64,000 bases of DNA from positions 21,936,995-22,000,994 of the forward strand of contig OZ035997.1 in NCBI GenBank assembly GCA_964035015.1, given 5' to 3'. Positions 1-29,108 of the stretch are shown piece by piece; within the stretch, counting starts at the first letter, position 1, and every line of letters begins with the position of its first letter. Source of the DNA: Corallium rubrum (taxonomy: Eukaryota > Cnidaria > Anthozoa > Scleralcyonacea > Coralliidae). The notes below the pieces were generated by a model. The model had not been told where the DNA came from and searched no databases. It saw nothing but the letters and a program-made list of their open reading frames with translations. The position numbers were made by a program, and so were the translations under genes.

Positions 1-104
1 TAATCAACATATTTTACACTAGTTAATTAGTCTTTTATGCCACTCTGTATTTTTAATTAGTCTTGCTTGTATATATTGGGCGTAAATGCCATTTGTAATT
101 CACC

Positions 105-132
105 CTGAAGAAGCCTTGATCGGTGAAACGTC
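105..132 (+). ncRNA. Hammerhead-like ribozyme core, Penelope-type repeat
   Basis: CTGAAGA at 105-111 and GAAAC at 125-129 are the two conserved core strings of a hammerhead ribozyme (CUGANGA and GAAA), separated by a possible short stem-loop of three pairs. Hammerhead motifs of this minimal kind are known in Penelope-like retroelements. The short helix makes this a weak call. Confidence 0.3.
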
Positions 133-396
133 TGTGACTTAATAAAGTTTATGTCTGAAGAAATTTAATTATATATTTCGTTCATATATATGCGACGCTC
201 ACTACCCTTGTGGAAGTTTGAGCACTCTGGGCCCATGCGCACTTCACGCTATCTGAATGTACTTCACCGATGATGTCCCACGTGCGGTTGTCACCGACGA
301 TCGCATGTGTATAAGTAATTGATGAAATTCATTCAGATTTTTCCAAGCTACATTGATGAGCTGTAGGCTAGTAAAACACGTGTCTGTAGATTGAAC

Positions 397-611
<215 letters not shown>

Positions 612-622
612 ACTAATTTCTC

Positions 623-650
623 CTGACGAAGGGCCTTCGCTCGAAACGTC
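623..650 (+). ncRNA. Hammerhead-like ribozyme core, second copy
   Basis: CTGACGA at 623-629 and GAAAC at 643-647 flank GGGC-CTTC-GCTC, which can form a four-pair stem II with one G-U. The order core-stem-GAAA is that of a hammerhead ribozyme. It directly follows the TA microsatellite, a setting typical of Penelope-like element ends. Confidence 0.35.
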
Positions 651-1178
651 GAGAAGATTTTTCTCTGTTTTTCAGGCCAACGTGCCTCAACCCTGGTAAT
701 ATTTATATATAATATATATATATATATATAAATTTAGAAGAATAGAACAATAAAATGTAGGCGTGTCATGTAACAATTATTCACAAGCACCAATATACAT
801 TGACACAATACTACGTAATATTTCATGAACTCGCGTATCGTGTTTTTCCAGCGGTTACAAACATGACATGAGTCAACAGGCCGAAAGCTTAGCAAATAAA
901 TATTTTATGTGGTGTTTCCACAAAACTTATCTATATTACATTATTGCCATAAAAACTTTCAAAGTAAACGGTTCTTTCTTTGTTCCGTTTATTATCTGAT
1001 TTCTTAACTATTAACTCAGTTTGTGCCACTTTACCAGGTTTCATGACCAAATATTTTTCTCTGATTGGCTAATTAGCTCATGAATTATTGAGTTTGAGCA
1101 ACAATCGTTGACAAAAATAGTTGGCACGACACTGCGGAGTTGTGTTGAAGTCCTATATTGCTGGAAAATTTTAATTTT

Positions 1179-1306
1179 CCCCCTGTTTCCCCCCATCCCA
1201 CGTCTCAATGTTGGTCCCATTACGATGATAGAGTGTCGATGGGCATCACAACACCATTAGCGCATCATTTAGTTGCTATACAACATTGAAATGGGGGGAA
1301 GGGGGG
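1179..1306. mobile_element. Short foldback element (MITE), family A copy 1
   Basis: Inverted termini: a C-rich end followed by CTCAATGTTG on the left and CAACATTGAAATGGGGGG plus a G-rich end on the right. The same termini occur at 45,194-45,297 and 48,221-48,359, so this is a small non-autonomous family. No coding capacity. Confidence 0.6.
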
Positions 1307-1374
1307 TCCGCACCTAGTAAACGTGTAATGTGTGCCAAGCATTTTGTCAACGATTGAAGGTATATAGTACCCAC

Positions 1375-19638
<18,264 letters not shown>

Positions 19639-20657
19639 CTCGCTAGATTAAAATGTGATATTGCTTACACAAACAAATATGGAGGAGTCGCACCTCCGTA
19701 GAACGGTTTCAAGTTACATGGTTTAATACTTTATATATAAAATACCATTGTTCGTTGTTGCTACAGTACCGACTTCTGCAGGTGGGCGGGCACATCAGGG
19801 GGTGGGTACCAGAGAATTTGCCGTAATCCTAATCCTGATCTTCCCTGATCCTTATTTCTATGCCCTGATCTCAAAGACTCAAACCATTTAAATTATGTAA
19901 TTTATGACTTTCAGATTTCTCTTATTAAATACTTGCCTAAAAATGCAGGAAATAGTGTTCCAGAGACTCTAGAAATCCAAAATCCCCCTCCCCAAGCCAA
20001 GATCCAGACTACTTTCGGAGATATTAGCTTATAGCTCCTCCCCAAGCTAATTGGACTTTGGAGCGAGTAGCGTTATTTCAGAATCCCGAGCTAGAGGAAC
20101 ATAAAGGGATAATTTCATGATTTTCTTATTCATAGAAAATCATGAAATTTTCTCTTTAGCTCATTCCGTCCAGGAGTTTCCCAAGAGATCAATAAATTAA
20201 GATTGTCTGGCATTTAAAAAGTAACTGTGTATGGAACGAAGTAGAAAACATTCAATTTGTACAATAGAAAAGTCAGGAGTGCGATAGATATATATTACAC
20301 CTTGAAGAAATCCATATTAGAGGCTCATATGCACGTTTCAAATCCAAAGTCGCAAACGCGGACAGTTTGAGTCGGATATCCTAGTTAACTCAAATCCCCT
20401 TATCTGTTTATCTGTGAAACTAATTTTTACCAGTAGACCAGGGCTGTATGTAGTGCCATGGCAGGTTGTGACACTGGTCTAGGGGGGTCCGTGGGCATGA
20501 CCCCCCGGGAAAATTTTGAAATCTCGAATCTCTGAAATGCCATTTTGGGGAAAGATCTTAAAGAATTTTTTGTCAATTTGTATATCAAACACTGATTTAA
20601 TTTAAATGGTTGGGTTCTGGCGCATTTACTATGAAACTATGAATATTGAATACACTC
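19639..20657. other. Upstream region of glycerol kinase
   Basis: Non-coding DNA directly 5' of the glycerol kinase start codon; its promoter should be here, but I see no distinctive core element. AT-rich, no RNA gene recognised. Confidence 0.4.
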
Positions 20658-20821
20658 AGACCACGTTTACACGATGCCGGTACAATTTGAAAACGGAACA
20701 AAATCATGCGGTATGCAAATACAGCATATAACATTTGTACCGGTATCGTGTAAACGCAAGGCCTAAACGGCATGATTTTGTTCCGTTTTCCAAATGTACC
20801 CGCATTGTGTAAACGGGGTCT
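20658..20821. mobile_element. 164-bp foldback MITE
   Basis: Termini AGACCACGTTTACACGATGC and complement GCATTGTGTAAACGGGGTCT, about 26 bp. Subterminal arms (GAAAACGGAACAAAATCATG and its complement) also pair. The GTTTACAC ends resemble those of the minisatellite-bearing MITE at 8,289-9,203. Confidence 0.75.
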
Positions 20822-22357
20822 CAGTCAATGAACTATAAATCCATGTGATGAACATAGATACAATCAATCACATCGCTGCACTTTCAGTTTGCTTGAAAAA
20901 AATTGACTGCAGTAAAATAATGCCACGGCAGAAAAAAACCCTAAGAATTTTGCTCGAGGCAAATCACTGATTTAAATCACGTACACCTTCAGAAAAATCA
21001 CAAAAAATCACAATAAATTAAAGATAAAAAAATCACAAAAAAAATCAAAAAATCACAAAAAAATTTAAAAAATCAAAAAAAAATCATGAAAAAATAAAAA
21101 ATCACAATTTTCTTTTTTAACAAAATCACCAAAACCCCCAAAAATCACAAAAAAAATCAAAAAATCACAAAAAAATTTAAAAAATCATGAAAGAAATCAC
21201 GGAAAAATCCAAAAAATCACAGGGAGAAATCACAATAAAAATAAAAAAATCACAAAAGAAAAAAATCAAAAAATCTGGGTTGGCATGGCATCGAGCGATT
21301 ACGCAGGTCCTTGTCAGAGAGAAACGAGAGTTAATGCAGGCAATTTTGGCAATGCAGCGAAAATTAAGTTTGTCTAGTTTGAAAGAACATTGAAAATGAC
21401 AAAGTAACATCTTTTGTAGAATTTCGTTTCCTTGCTTCATTCTTGAGATATTCAGTTTGTTAGTTTCAGAAATTGCAGCTTGATGTTAGTAATAATTGTC
21501 AGTTGTTTGCTGTGCAAGCTGTGTTAGTTAGTAAAACTCAATGGGGCACGCCAAGCCATGAACCATTTCTTTTCTAACAGAGAATCAGACACAAAACAAC
21601 GGAAACAATATTTATTTCGCTGATTAAAAAGTTTCTCAGTACGTTTGAAATTGCCGTGCTCCATCGAGTTTTAGTATACACCCAACCATCGTCTATTACA
21701 AATCCTGCATTCTGATTGGCTACTCAACCGTTGTCTATTCGTGATGGACAACGTTTGAGAAAAATGAAAACAAATCTGAAAAAATATGGTAGTAAACTCT
21801 TGTTTTGTAGGCGTTTCGGAGGAACTTTTTGAGAGTTCGATAGAAAATTCTATCCCTGAGAAAACTAAAAACGCCACAAAATATGGCATGAAGAATTTTA
21901 ATGGTAAGGAACGAAATACAATTAAGCCGTATTTTATTAATTAAATCTGCTTTTACTTGCTGCTCACGAGTGGTTAAATAACATAACATTTTCGTCAGTT
22001 TGCACTAGAAAAACTGTATTTTTTAGAGTAGGTACAGGGTGTATACTAAAACAATTAGACAACTCGTCCTCGTTGTCTAATTGTTAAATGGAGCACGCAC
22101 GGTAGCCAATCAGAAACGGCGTTGTATTATATTTATATTATAAATGGTATAATGAGGATGACGTCAAGTAGACATAAGTTGTGTACACAATGTTCTGTTG
22201 CAGGAGAAATGTTACCTAATTTGCACGTTAAAAATATTTTGGAATACTATATATATACACTTTACATAGAACGCATACGAGTAATATAGTATTTGATGTA
22301 ATAGGCACTGTTAAGCGTTCGGAATATTCTCGCAACAACTTTATAATGCTGAAACAC

Positions 22358-22388
<31 letters not shown>

Positions 22389-22993
22389 AAAAAAAAGGGA
22401 AAAAAAAGATAGTAACAACACTACATAGTTAAATTCAGAGAAAAAACTCTGAGCTCCAGACGAGACAAAAAAAAAACAACAAAAAAAAAACAAAAACAAC
22501 ATACGAAAAAACCCCGAACTTTACCACCTCAAGCTGAAAACACTAATACACATAATACTATAGCAGTCATGGCGCTCTGACACAGTAATATACTTAACCA
22601 AAACAGTGCGCTGCCAAGACCCTGTCAGAAAAGGAAAAGAAACTAATTGTTTCGCTCAGCTGGGCAATAATAGCAACTTCAAATAAAAAATCAGATTTCG
22701 GTCGAAAAAAAACCCAACTAAATAAATGCTGGGAAAATTTTTCAAAACACGTGAACTACGTACGATTCACTGAAAGTTTATTTATTAAGGTTTATTGAAA
22801 AATATTAAAATTTTTTACAACTGAGTAGCTGCAAAACAATAAACATTGGTTATTTTGGAAAAACGTAGATGGTCGTTCCACAAAGTTGGGATGGCTCCAC
22901 TGAGGTCAACTCTAAAGTAAAAATAAAAACATCTGAGTTAAAACAATAAAAATAATAACAATAACAACCAAAAGGGTTGTTGCATTAGTATTA
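20822..22993. other. Intergenic DNA left of the Polinton
   Basis: Contains an A-rich degenerate (AAAAATCAC)n stretch at 20,985-21,290; an element with inverted ends at 21,654-22,102 (CCGTGCTCC...TTTTAGTATACACCC on the left, its complement on the right with an additional small hairpin); and a C/A homopolymer run at 22,357-22,396. No gene recognised. Confidence 0.55.
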
Positions 22994-23146
22994 AAGAAAT
23001 ACCAAATGGTTTTCCGTGTTTGGATCCAAACACGCGGGAAATTGCGAGACTACGGCTCGTGTTTTTAGTTTTTCGAAAGTCGAGCGATTTCCCAAGTGTT
23101 TGGAATCCGAGTCTCCAAACACGGAAAAAAACATTTGGTATTTCTT
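22994..23146. mobile_element. 153-bp MITE flanked by TTA
   Basis: Inverted ends AAGAAATACCAAATG and CATTTGGTATTTCTT, with subterminal TTTTCCGTGTTTGGA/TCCAAACACGGAAAA. Bracketed by TTA at 22,991-22,993 and 23,147-23,149, the three-base target duplication typical of PIF/Harbinger elements. It lies 51 bp outside the Polinton target duplication. Confidence 0.65.
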
Positions 23147-23203
23147 TTATAAAATAATCACAAGTGAATATGATATACTGTCCGACATTTTCAAATTCAT
23201 ATA

Positions 23204-23674
23204 AGTAGTATAGAACTTGAGGGTACCGGCGCGCTTTTTTTTTTCCCAACAAAGGCAGCCCCCAAATGATCAGATTCAGCAAGGATGGTTGTTTGAAACG
23301 GTAAGCTTTTTTAAAAAATTTTTTAAGTATAAGAAAAAGGGACGAAAAGAGACCAAAACCAAAAAAAATAATTCTGGAATTCATCAACAAAGGATGTTTG
23401 AAAGGGGAAAATAATTTTCACGCCTCCAAAAACCCATTTTCGTCTGCTTATACTTCAAAAAGTGAGAAAAACGACCCACCCCTTTCAGACGCTTTTGTTG
23501 GATTTGATATGAGACACCCCAAAGCGATCAGGGTTGTGGTTTTGACACACCTTACTTACTCCCCGATTTCTCTTCAGATACTTTAGTTTTGTGTTGATAC
23601 ACATGTTTTCCCACAGTTACACCACCAGATAGCAGTCCGAGGCATGGTATGTACGGTGTGATCATGGCTACAAC
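23204..23674 (+). repeat. Polinton left terminal inverted repeat
   Basis: 471 bp, complementary to 44,294-44,764 with only about two substitutions noticed and no net indel. Because the right copy contains the last about 40 codons of the gene at 43,829-44,416, this left copy holds a duplicate of that C-terminal coding segment without a start. The near identity implies recent insertion or ongoing copying between the ends. Confidence 0.95.
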
Positions 23675-23686
23675 ATCACTCTTTCC

Positions 23687-24435
23687 CTATAGTGAGTGGT
23701 CAGCGCTTTTTCCATATGTACAGTAGTAAATAATACCACATGATAGGATAATAACCAGATACTCTCCTGTGAGAATAATAGTTTTACCGCCTGCCTTTTC
23801 TATGACCGTCCATGGTATGATAGATCCTTTTGCTGCCGGATGTAGCTTTTCCCACTTTTTGGCTTGGTGTACGATATCTGATCCTTTTCGTGTTAGTCCA
23901 ACCGACAACCCAGTTACTATTGCAATAACCGATAGACCAACGGCAGTTGCTATGCCCGCCCTCTTCAGAACCTTTTCTGAGAGACTTTTTTGCCATTCGT
24001 CATAATACTTCCGGATATCAGTTCTTAGGTCATCAACACTTTGATCTGTGATTGTGGTGGGGTTAAGCTCTCCACCAAGGTACTCTAACTCATAATACTC
24101 ACCTTTGTTTTCAAAGTCAAAAATCTTACTTAGGACAAAGATTCTCCTATCAAGCAGATAACGTAGGAAGGTGGGATCTATACATTGTGGCTCAAGGTCA
24201 AGAGTTTCTGTGAAAAGTTCTTCCAATTTCCTATGTGATTCCAACACCATCTCATCCCTAAGTCTTAACCTATTATTCAGGTTTATATTTACGGATGGCT
24301 GCCCCTCTAGTCCGGTGGCTGTGTAACGGACAGCTGGGCCCCCACCGAAGTCAGTTTCGTCTTGGCCCCCAGTTTCATCTAACTCATTGACTCAGGTGTT
24401 CTGTCTTCCATTTCATAAGATTCTCCCCCTTCCAT
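23687..24435 (-). CDS. Polinton two-TM protein of unknown function, frameshifted
   Basis: I do not recognise this family. The intact part (24,250 to 23,687) encodes 187 residues with two hydrophobic segments, about 97-117 (GIATAVGLSVIAIVTGL) and about 158-178 (IILTGEYLVIILSCGIIYY). An open frame continues upstream of that ATG with acidic and Gly-rich sequence; the natural start is probably the ATG at 24,435, preceded by a TATTATATT box. A one-base shift at about 24,385-24,395 puts a stop between the two frames. It is the leftmost gene, next to the inverted repeat. The layout (acidic N-terminus, C-terminal membrane segments) resembles the product at 40,733-41,956, so the two may be distantly related membrane or virion proteins. 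Confidence 0.7.
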
Positions 24436-24460
24436 AATATAATAGGCTATATTACTTTCC

Positions 24461-27400
24461 TCATTGTGCTACCCCGTTGTCGGTATCCTTATGTCCGTAC
24501 GCGTAGGAGCTGACCCCATTTTCCAACAGGTATCTCTTATCATCAAAGCATGAGAGCGACACCTTATTAATTTCATAACTACCCAACTCATGTTTTACAC
24601 TTCGGATGGTTTTCATTTTTTGAAATACCTGTTTCTTATCAAGTAATACGTTTTTGTAGTTTTCATGTTTGATCTGTTTCTTAGTGACACTTTTCTTAAT
24701 TCCCTTGGCGGTTTTGCCACCTGTTCCATTGTCTTTCAGGTAAGAATACATCTTACTTCTGAGACCAACGAATTCGGTTATGGGAACGCCAGCCGCCTCG
24801 TCCTTCATCTTCCCAATAACCTTTTTGTTCGACTTGTTGTGATACGGTGAGCTCTCTGGATAGTCTGAGTTGTCAAAAATGTCTTTGTCAGCCCAGAAGT
24901 CTTTGTAAACGTCTTCCGCCTCAATTTCATATGTCAGGCTGTCCGTGTCTGTAAACAACAACTTAGCCCTACTTCCATATTTCTCTAACACATAATTGTA
25001 ATGGAAATCGTACATTAGTACCTTCGATAGATCCAAAATACACATACCAACATAAGCCGGTCGGTTCAACGTCAAGACTTCCTTAATCTTATGAACGGCA
25101 ACCAGGTTTTCGTTAAATATTTTGGCGGACACGAAGGTTGGTTTAGAAGCCAACCTCAACAGCTTTTCCTCACTGGTGACCAACCGAACGTCCACACGCT
25201 TTCTCAGGTTTTCCATTGTTTTACCGAAGACGCTGTTGTTCATCAGCTTGAAGAAGTCCTTTTCGAAGGCGTTTCTGGCGGCAGTTCTCTTTACCGTGTT
25301 GAAGTCGATGTACTGCTTCAACCAAGCCGACTGCTCAAACAACAAAACCCGGTGAACTTTCTTCACCTTCATCCCAAGTCTGACGTACAGCTGTAGGTTT
25401 CTATAGTGGACGACATACCTTTTCTTTCCCATCAGGTTGGTTACCAACTTACTGACACCGCCAACACTGACACCGAACTTCCTCCTAATCTCAGAACAAT
25501 ACTCCGACAACATATCTTCCCGTATTTCCATCTTTTCAGGGGCTAATGGGTAGTCATTGTGTAGATCGTGGAGTTCAGGAGGATACTCAAGATCAACCTC
25601 AAGTATCATTCCAGTCCGACTGTCATTTTCCGGAAGTTCCCAGGCCAGGTTTTTCAGCTTACCCTCACTCATCCACTTAAATCCACCAGTCGGAAGGCAC
25701 TGACTCATGGCCCAACCATACAGATTATTGGCGTCCAGATACATTATGTACTTTACAGCCTCGTCCTCACTATACCCCTTCATATATGGGTTGTTGGCTT
25801 TCCCATATCTGTTGGCTATGTAACTAACACCACCTCGGAGTCCTTTCTCAATGAACTGGAACATGTCGATGTTAGTGATCAGCTCCAGCTCAATCCCAGT
25901 CATCTTCAGCATAGCGTCCCATGCCAACCCAGGTGAAGTGAAGTAGTGACAGGGGTCTAACCCATAGTACTGAACACAGGTCTTCTAAAGTTCTCAAAGA
26001 CGTCAGCTAACAGCAACACATCTGATTTTAGATACACGTCATGGTAGTCCCCCATCGTTCTCATCCCAAACGACTCCCAAACCTTCAAAGCGTGTTGGTA
26101 ATCAGTGTCTGATATCTCCTCATCATTCAACACGCTATAAAACTCACTCTTTGGTGGTAACCCCGTTTCCTCAAACCGACTGAAGTTGTCCATGTAGTCA
26201 TAGGGGTAAACACCCTTCGTCCTCATCAGGTCCGACCGGGGACCAAATTCTTCAGCTGTGTATCTAAAGGCGTCCCCCGGGAGATTTCCCACTAACCTAT
26301 CCAATGAACTACTCATGAACTGAAAACTGTCCAGAAACACAAGGTTCTTACCTAACATGAAGGCCATGTACTTCTCCATATTATTCGGTATGACGTTAAT
26401 CTCCTGTCCGAACTTTCCGATCTCCCCCATGATGAGATGACTATCATAACCCCTCAGGTTGTGTAAGATGACTGGTATCTTATCTGTTAGTCTGTGATTT
26501 CTGTTACAAAGCTGATGGGCCGATCCCCGATATCTTCCCGTCACATGACAGTGGTCCCGGACCTTAACGTCTTCTGCTACATACTCTCGCCCACAGATGT
26601 GACACTTTATAGCGTCTCTAAAGTCCGTCCTGTCGGAATCAGTCAGAGTCATATCCTGGTTGAAGTGCTCTTTCCGAATACCCTTACAGTACTCCACTTC
26701 TTCCAACATTTTTCCGATAAACTTGTTGACAGCACCAGGGCCTCTGTACACCTGAACGGGCTTACTATACCTATCGTCATAACAACAGACAACCTTGTAC
26801 CCATAACCACAATCAGTATGTCTCTGGTACTTCTCCATGTATGGTCTCCTCTCTTTCTCCTCTCGGTCTGACTCCGACACCTCCGGTCTGTCGACCTTTT
26901 CCGTGATCGCCTCGAAGTCAGCGTACACAACAAACGGAACGTTTAGCTGTTTGTGGAAATTACTGTACTTCAACACGTTCTTACCGGGGTCAGGCATCCT
27001 AACAGCCTGTTTACCATTCACACTGATACACACAACCTTATGTCTGTCCAAGACCTCCGTTGAACTGAAACATTGTAGACAGTAAACACAGAAGTGTTTT
27101 TTCCTCCTATGTTTTGTTTTGTTGTACATAAGCCTATCAAAGTCCTTAATGAGGACGTAATGTCTGTTGTTTCCGTTGGTTATAATCAGGAGGTTCATGA
27201 CCTCAGTGAATCTCTCCTCTGACACATAAACCGGAAAGGTTAACCCATCTTCATAACCAAAGACGTTGATACGTATCTCATTCTGTTTCTCCACCCTGTT
27301 GTACTGTTTTTGAGTCACCGGGAAGCTGACCCCGCTGTAATCCAAGTCACCGACATGGTCTCGGTACTTTGTGACCCTTTGTGGGTCTTTTGGGACAGGA

Positions 27401-28017
27401 AACTTATGAGCCAGATGACACCACATAAAACACCTATCATCATTATTCTTAACGTTGATCAGCCCCTTCCGACTATTCTTCAGCTCCTTAGGGAGGTCGA
27501 CGTATGACGAGCCTTCCAGTGGACTGTAGACAGTCAGATTGACGTAGTGACCGTCGATTGACTCCACTGTCCAGCCAGCTCCCTCGCTTATCCACCGGGC
27601 TATCCTAGCCACCACCTCCTCATTCGCGGTGTCAACGTCCTGACCGATCTCACCGCCGTTGATTATAGTCTTGATGTGGCTGTTGAAGTGAGCCGTCTTA
27701 TAAGTTGTTCCGCCGGACACCTCCTTCTCAAGCGTCACAACCAGCGTTTCAGCGAACTTCAGCCCCCTCATCTCAGCCAGCTCCCGACGTAGCAGCCGTA
27801 CCACATCATTCCTGAGGGCGTTTACCTGTTCCAGTGGGTGTTGGGACACAACAGCACAGCTGAACGACTTAGTTTTACCCCTCAGGGCTCTGTCTAACTG
27901 ATTTATGTCGTAACCGATTAGTCTCTCGTAGAGACGGGGGTCTATATCATCGGGATAGTCAAACATGTCAGGGTCTAAGTCGTCGTCCTGGTGGATCATG
28001 ACATCTGGGTCGCTCAT
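24461..28017 (-). CDS. polB: Protein-primed family B DNA polymerase (pPolB), one frameshift
   Basis: Replicates the element from its termini by protein priming. The N-terminal frame (28,017 to 25,957) shows a Cys/His finger (CVYCLQCFSSTEVLDRHKVVC-like, within codons 317-337 counted from 28,038), exonuclease motif I (YADFEAI), an endonuclease VII-like Cys/His module (CHICGRE..DHCHVTGRYRG..CN), exonuclease motif II (NLRGYDSHL) and motif III (YHDVYLKSD). The C-terminal frame (25,927 to 24,461) holds polymerase motif A (DANNLYGWAMS), motif B (NNSVFGKTMEN) and motif C (DTDS). Together about 1,180 residues, normal for Polintons. A single-base loss at about 25,970-25,978, directly after FENFRR, creates the stop that splits them. 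The ATG at 28,017 is preferred; the frame extends to 28,038 only via GTG. The 5' end overlaps the zinc-ribbon gene. Confidence 0.93.
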
Positions 28018-28636
28018 CGTTATAACAGGGGTGATCACATTTCGTTAGGTGCTGTCTTAACCACCTGGTGTAGAACCTGTCCGGGGTACGGTCCCAACCA
28101 AGTTCCCTATACACAATCCCAAACAGATTGTTATCAAACAGATCCTTCATTTTTCCATTTTTGAGATCCTTTAGGTTATCCAGTAACCCAATCCCTCTTC
28201 TTGAGCACAATCTGATGATGTAATAATTGTATCTGGACACATTACGACCTCTTATCAGACCCTTACTTCTCATCACCCGAAGAACCTCGGAAAAGTCGGC
28301 TAAGACAACGTCAACGGCTGTGTCCCTGACAACTCTGGTGAGTCTCTTCCTCATCCAATGATTTCTCGAATGCTCACTTCTACGACCGACAGCCGCCCGG
28401 TATCTCCCGACAACATATCCATATTCTGTGTCACCACATCCTGGACAGGAATACATCTCAGTTCTCACCCTCACACGGAATCTGGAACAATCTCCACACC
28501 ACAACTTCGTACTACATCTGGGTGGATCCCAAGCCGAGGCTACTAACTCAATCCCCATCTGCTCACAGACCCACCCAACGCTTGAAAACGGTAAATCCCT
28601 CAACCCCTTCGGTAAATCCGACCAGGAAACAGACAT
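27968..28636 (-). CDS. Zinc-ribbon protein of unknown function
   Basis: 222 residues. Two CxxC pairs (CGDC at about 48-51 and CPGC at about 64-67) form a likely zinc ribbon, followed by a basic, Arg-rich region with a conserved-looking SRYNYYIIRLCSRRG stretch at about 134-148. The start ATG at 28,636 is preceded by TTAGTTATA. The 3' end overlaps the start of polB by about 50 bp in another frame, so the two are probably co-expressed. I cannot name the family. A zinc ribbon plus basic helical domain would suit a DNA-binding or late-transcription-factor role (VLTF3-like proteins occur in related viruses), but I see no clear family motif. Confidence 0.75.
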   Translation of the reverse strand: MSVSWSDLPKGLRDLPFSSVGWVCEQMGIELVASAWDPPRCSTKLWCGDCSRFRVRVRTEMYSCPGCGDTEYGYVVGRYRAAVGRRSEHSRNHWMRKRLTRVVRDTAVDVVLADFSEVLRVMRSKGLIRGRNVSRYNYYIIRLCSRRGIGLLDNLKDLKNGKMKDLFDNNLFGIVYRELGWDRTPDRFYTRWLRQHLTKCDHPCYNDERPRCHDPPGRRLRP

Positions 28637-28668
28637 TATAACTAAACCCTAACAGACCCCCTTAACCC

Positions 28669-29088
28669 CTACAAAACAAACCTAGACATCAGATACCCAC
28701 CAACCAGACCAACAGACCCAATAAACAGGGTCTGATACTCTTTCATTTCACCTGATGGTTTGTAATAGTCAGACAACTCAGGCTTTGGTTGGGACGACCC
28801 AACGACCTCAGCCTGCCTCAATCTATCCTTCAGCAGATCCAGAGCGTGATTCGTTGTGTTGATGTCAGCGTTGGCGTCAGACAGTTCCTGTCTCAACCTC
28901 TGTATCCTATCCTTCCTATCCACCTCACTCTCATACCATTTCTCCTTTGCCCTAGCCAGCTGCTCAAGGGCGTGGTTGTGTCTCTTAATCTCAGCTTCAT
29001 ACCCGGTGTGATTTAACTTTGAGAACATGAATCCAGCGCCCGCGAAGGCCAGGGCGTTAAACAGTCCACCAGCAACCACACTAGCCAT
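28669..29088 (-). CDS. Membrane-anchored coiled-coil protein
   Basis: 139 residues. An N-terminal hydrophobic stretch (about 3-22, VVAGGLFNALAFAGAGFMF), a long charged helix with heptad-like spacing (about 30-95) predicted as a coiled coil, and a C-terminal hydrophobic stretch (about 120-138, LFIGSVGLVGGYLMSRFVL). Function unknown; a virion membrane or scaffold role is conceivable. The start ATG at 29,088 is preceded by CTAGTTATAT. The 277-bp repeat array was inserted only about 20 bp upstream of this start codon, and the left target duplication overlaps the promoter-like box. Confidence 0.75.
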   Translation of the reverse strand: MASVVAGGLFNALAFAGAGFMFSKLNHTGYEAEIKRHNHALEQLARAKEKWYESEVDRKDRIQRLRQELSDANADINTTNHALDLLKDRLRQAEVVGSSQPKPELSDYYKPSGEMKEYQTLFIGSVGLVGGYLMSRFVL

Positions 29089-29095
29089 ATATAAC

Positions 29096-29108
29096 TAGAC
29101 ATAATACA
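29096..29108 (+). repeat. Left 13-bp target duplication of the 277-bp array
   Basis: TAGACATAATACA, repeated exactly at 33,192-33,204 on the other side of the array. This is the length expected from target-primed (LINE-machinery) insertion. Confidence 0.85.

Noticed and set aside
26494..26871. 125-codon plus-strand frame
   Set aside because: Antisense shadow of the polymerase gene.
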